Part shown: one piece after another, positions 62,365-64,000 of the stretch | Numbering within the stretch: the first letter of the stretch is position 1 | Layout: each line of letters starts with the position of its first letter | Source of the DNA: DASWJZ01 sp963720705 | GTDB taxonomy: Bacteria > Pseudomonadota > Alphaproteobacteria > Rhizobiales > Afifellaceae | Length of the DNA: 64,000 nt | Assembly: GCA_963720705.1 (NCBI GenBank) | Contig: CAVRGJ010000007.1 | Span: 62,001-126,000, forward strand | Direction of reading: 5' to 3' | Translations under genes and position numbers: made by a program | Notes under the pieces: model-generated | Told to the model about the DNA's origin: nothing | Seen by the model: only the letters and a program-made list of their open reading frames with translations | The model's database searches: none

Positions 62365-63306
62365 ATGGTGAAGCTCATTCTGCAGCGGCTTCTGCAGATG
62401 GCATTGATCATGCTCGTCGTTTCGCTTCTTCTTTTCATCGTTTTCGATAGCCCGAAATTCAAGAAGCAGCTGGCGGTCAACGAGCTCGGCGGGTTCGCCA
62501 TCGCGACGCTATCGCAGTCCGACTACCAAAATTGGCTAGAGAAGAAAGGACTGAACGTCCCCATCTACGAGCGCTACGGAAAGTGGGTGTGGGGGATAGC
62601 CCACGGCAATTTCGGCCGCTCCTTCCAGAAGAACGCCGACGTCGGATATCTGCTCGGCCGGGCGCTGATCAAGACCGGGATCCTTGGATTCTGGGTCTTC
62701 GCGCTGATGATCCCGCTTTCCCTTGTGACCGGCGTCTTGGCAGGAATTCGCGAGGGCCGCGCGCAGGATCGCGCGATCACTTTCATCTCCGTGCTCTTCA
62801 CCTCGATACCGGAGATCGCAACAGCGATCATCCTAACGGTCATCTTCGCGCTCGGGCTGCATTGGCTGCCGGCCAAGTCGAAGGGCACCGGCCTGGAATA
62901 TATCGTGCTGCCGGTGCTGACGCTCGTCCTCTACGATTTCGGTTACGTGGCACGGATGACGCGGGCCTCCGTCGCCGAGGTGATGACCTCGCAATACGTC
63001 CGCACCGCCGTCCTGAAAGGCATTCCCTATCGCCGCGTGATCATGAAGCACGTGCTCAGGAACGCGTTGATCGCGCCGTTCACGGTGATCGTTCTACAGC
63101 TCAACTGGCTCTTGTCCGGCGTCGTCGTGGTGGAGGTCTTCTTCCAGTATGACGGCTTCGGAAAGCTACTCCTCGACGCGGCACTCTTCGGCGACCTCTA
63201 CGTCGTGCAGGCGGCCACGCTCGCCGCCGTCCTCGTTGCCGTGCTGTCGCAGCTCATCTCGGATGTGGGGTACACGTTCCTCAATCCGCGCATCCGCTTC
63301 AGCTAG
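62365..63306 (+). CDS. ABC transporter permease, DppB family
   Basis: This 313-residue inner-membrane permease has about six helices. The N-terminus LILQRLLQMALIMLVVSLLLFIVF, the EAA-type coupling loop TRASVAEVMTSQYVRTAVLKG and GVVVVEVFFQYDGFG identify the DppB family. It is the first transmembrane subunit of the transporter with the upstream binding protein. A gap of 110 bases precedes it, with GGGGGCGAGCGG before the ATG. Confidence 0.9.
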   Translation: MVKLILQRLLQMALIMLVVSLLLFIVFDSPKFKKQLAVNELGGFAIATLSQSDYQNWLEKKGLNVPIYERYGKWVWGIAHGNFGRSFQKNADVGYLLGRALIKTGILGFWVFALMIPLSLVTGVLAGIREGRAQDRAITFISVLFTSIPEIATAIILTVIFALGLHWLPAKSKGTGLEYIVLPVLTLVLYDFGYVARMTRASVAEVMTSQYVRTAVLKGIPYRRVIMKHVLRNALIAPFTVIVLQLNWLLSGVVVVEVFFQYDGFGKLLLDAALFGDLYVVQAATLAAVLVAVLSQLISDVGYTFLNPRIRFS

Positions 63307-63314
63307 GGGAGAAG

Positions 63315-64000
63315 ATGGCCGTCGTCGCAGCACCGCTTCCGCCCCGCCCGCTCTTCGCCCGGCTCGCACAGCCGCGTGGCGTCGTGGTGCTGCTTCTCCT
63401 CATGTGGGTGCCGCTCGTCGCCTACGTGATGTTCAGGCAGCATCTCGGTGATCTGCAGAACTACGTGCTGCTGCCGGCCATCCCGGCAGCGCTCCTCCTC
63501 TATGCGGTGGCCGTATGGAGTTGGCGGGAGTCGACGGTAGCGATCATCGGCGTGACGCTCGTCTTCTTCTGGCTGGTGCTCGCCGTTTCCGCCCCCTATC
63601 TCCCGCTTCTCGATCCGAACAAGCCGGTCGCGCCCTTCGTCACGCCGTTCACCGAGAAGAACGGCGTCTTCTACTGGCTTGGCACCGACACGCGCGGGCG
63701 CGACATGCTGGCGCGCACGGTCTGGGGCTGCCAACGCGTGATCGTCTGGGGCATCACGGCGACCGTCGTCGCCTATATCGTCGGCACCATGCTCGGCCTG
63801 ATCGCCGGCTATTTGAGCGGCTGGTGGGATCAGGTCGTGTCCTTCTTCGCCAACGTACTCCTGTCCTTCCCGGTGATGATCCTCTTCATCCTGATCCTGA
63901 ACTATTTAGGGCCGTCGGGGTTCAACATCGTCATCGCGGTGACCTTCTCCTCGGCGCCCGCCATCATGCGCATCGTGCGCGGGCTCGCCCTCGACGTGAA
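63315..64000 (+). CDS. ABC transporter permease, DppC family, cut by the window edge
   Basis: From ATG 63315, preceded by GGGGAG, 228 codons run open to the edge. The visible part has a hydrophobic N-terminal segment, GTDTRGRDMLARTVWG, a typical DppC-type motif, and several helices including LSFPVMILFILILNYLG. It is the second permease of the operon, and its gene starts 9 bases after the first permease stops. ATPase genes are expected beyond the edge. Confidence 0.9.
   Translation, partial: MAVVAAPLPPRPLFARLAQPRGVVVLLLLMWVPLVAYVMFRQHLGDLQNYVLLPAIPAALLLYAVAVWSWRESTVAIIGVTLVFFWLVLAVSAPYLPLLDPNKPVAPFVTPFTEKNGVFYWLGTDTRGRDMLARTVWGCQRVIVWGITATVVAYIVGTMLGLIAGYLSGWWDQVVSFFANVLLSFPVMILFILILNYLGPSGFNIVIAVTFSSAPAIMRIVRGLALDV

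Overview
The window is GC-rich chromosomal DNA from an alphaproteobacterium, most likely order Hyphomicrobiales. The evidence is the NepR/EcfG general-stress pair, GGAAC-N16/17-CGTT promoters, a very large apolipoprotein-like coiled-coil protein, betaine-lipid genes (btaA-btaB), MttB-type methyltransferases with RamA and corrinoid partners, and short palindromic intergenic repeats of the kind common in that order. The genus cannot be resolved. Gene density is high. I see no tRNA, rRNA, insertion sequence, phage gene or CRISPR array.

Layout. 1-8.9 kb: a truncated gene at the edge, a small CWNC zinc-ribbon-like protein, an aldehyde dehydrogenase with a KduD-like SDR, nepR-ecfG, an orphan molybdenum-hydroxylase large subunit, a DMT exporter and an FAH-family hydrolase. 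9-16.5 kb: a single-domain response regulator, a metallophosphoesterase with a GT4 glycosyltransferase, a PLP dehydratase, an MFS carrier and the D-glutamate pair dgcN-dgcA. 16.6-20.5 kb: an Mla/MCE lipid-transport operon (mlaEFD plus lipoprotein). 20.6-26.7 kb: a coiled-coil protein of about 2,040 residues split by one frameshift. 27-31.4 kb: a degenerate HPt-like protein, a ferredoxin and its reductase, and two CelD-like acetyltransferases. 31.5-43 kb: a corrinoid one-carbon locus (RamA-type reactivase, methyl-THF:corrinoid methyltransferase, metF, MTHFR_C, virulence-factor-family protein, DUF1638, corrinoid protein, MttB1, 4Fe-4S protein) interspersed with DedA, cytochrome c and HAD genes. 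43-48.6 kb: an ICMT-like protein, an adenylate cyclase, btaB-btaA, two CsbD-type stress genes and bmt. 48.9-56 kb: an acyl-CoA synthetase, an XRE regulator, a desaturase, a PhnD-like protein, a DddP-like M24 protein and RNase T2. 56-64 kb: a dimethylglycine-dehydrogenase-like gene (frameshifted) downstream of MttB2, then divergent Dpp-like ABC transporter genes running off the edge.

How the genes could work together (inference). MttB1/MttB2 would move a methyl group from a quaternary amine such as glycine betaine to the corrinoid protein, which RamA keeps reduced. The pterin-binding enzyme would pass the methyl to THF, and MetF with MTHFR_C would oxidise it. The dimethylglycine produced would go to the DMGDH-like flavoprotein. 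bmt offers a second route, from betaine to methionine. Several of these non-homologous enzymes (MttB1, MttB2, RamA, the methyl-THF enzyme and, more weakly, Bmt) carry a similar Arg/Gly-rich tail at one end. I consider this shared tag the most unusual signal in the window. A second theme is general stress: four perfect EcfG-type promoters precede nepR-ecfG (two) and the two CsbD genes (one each).
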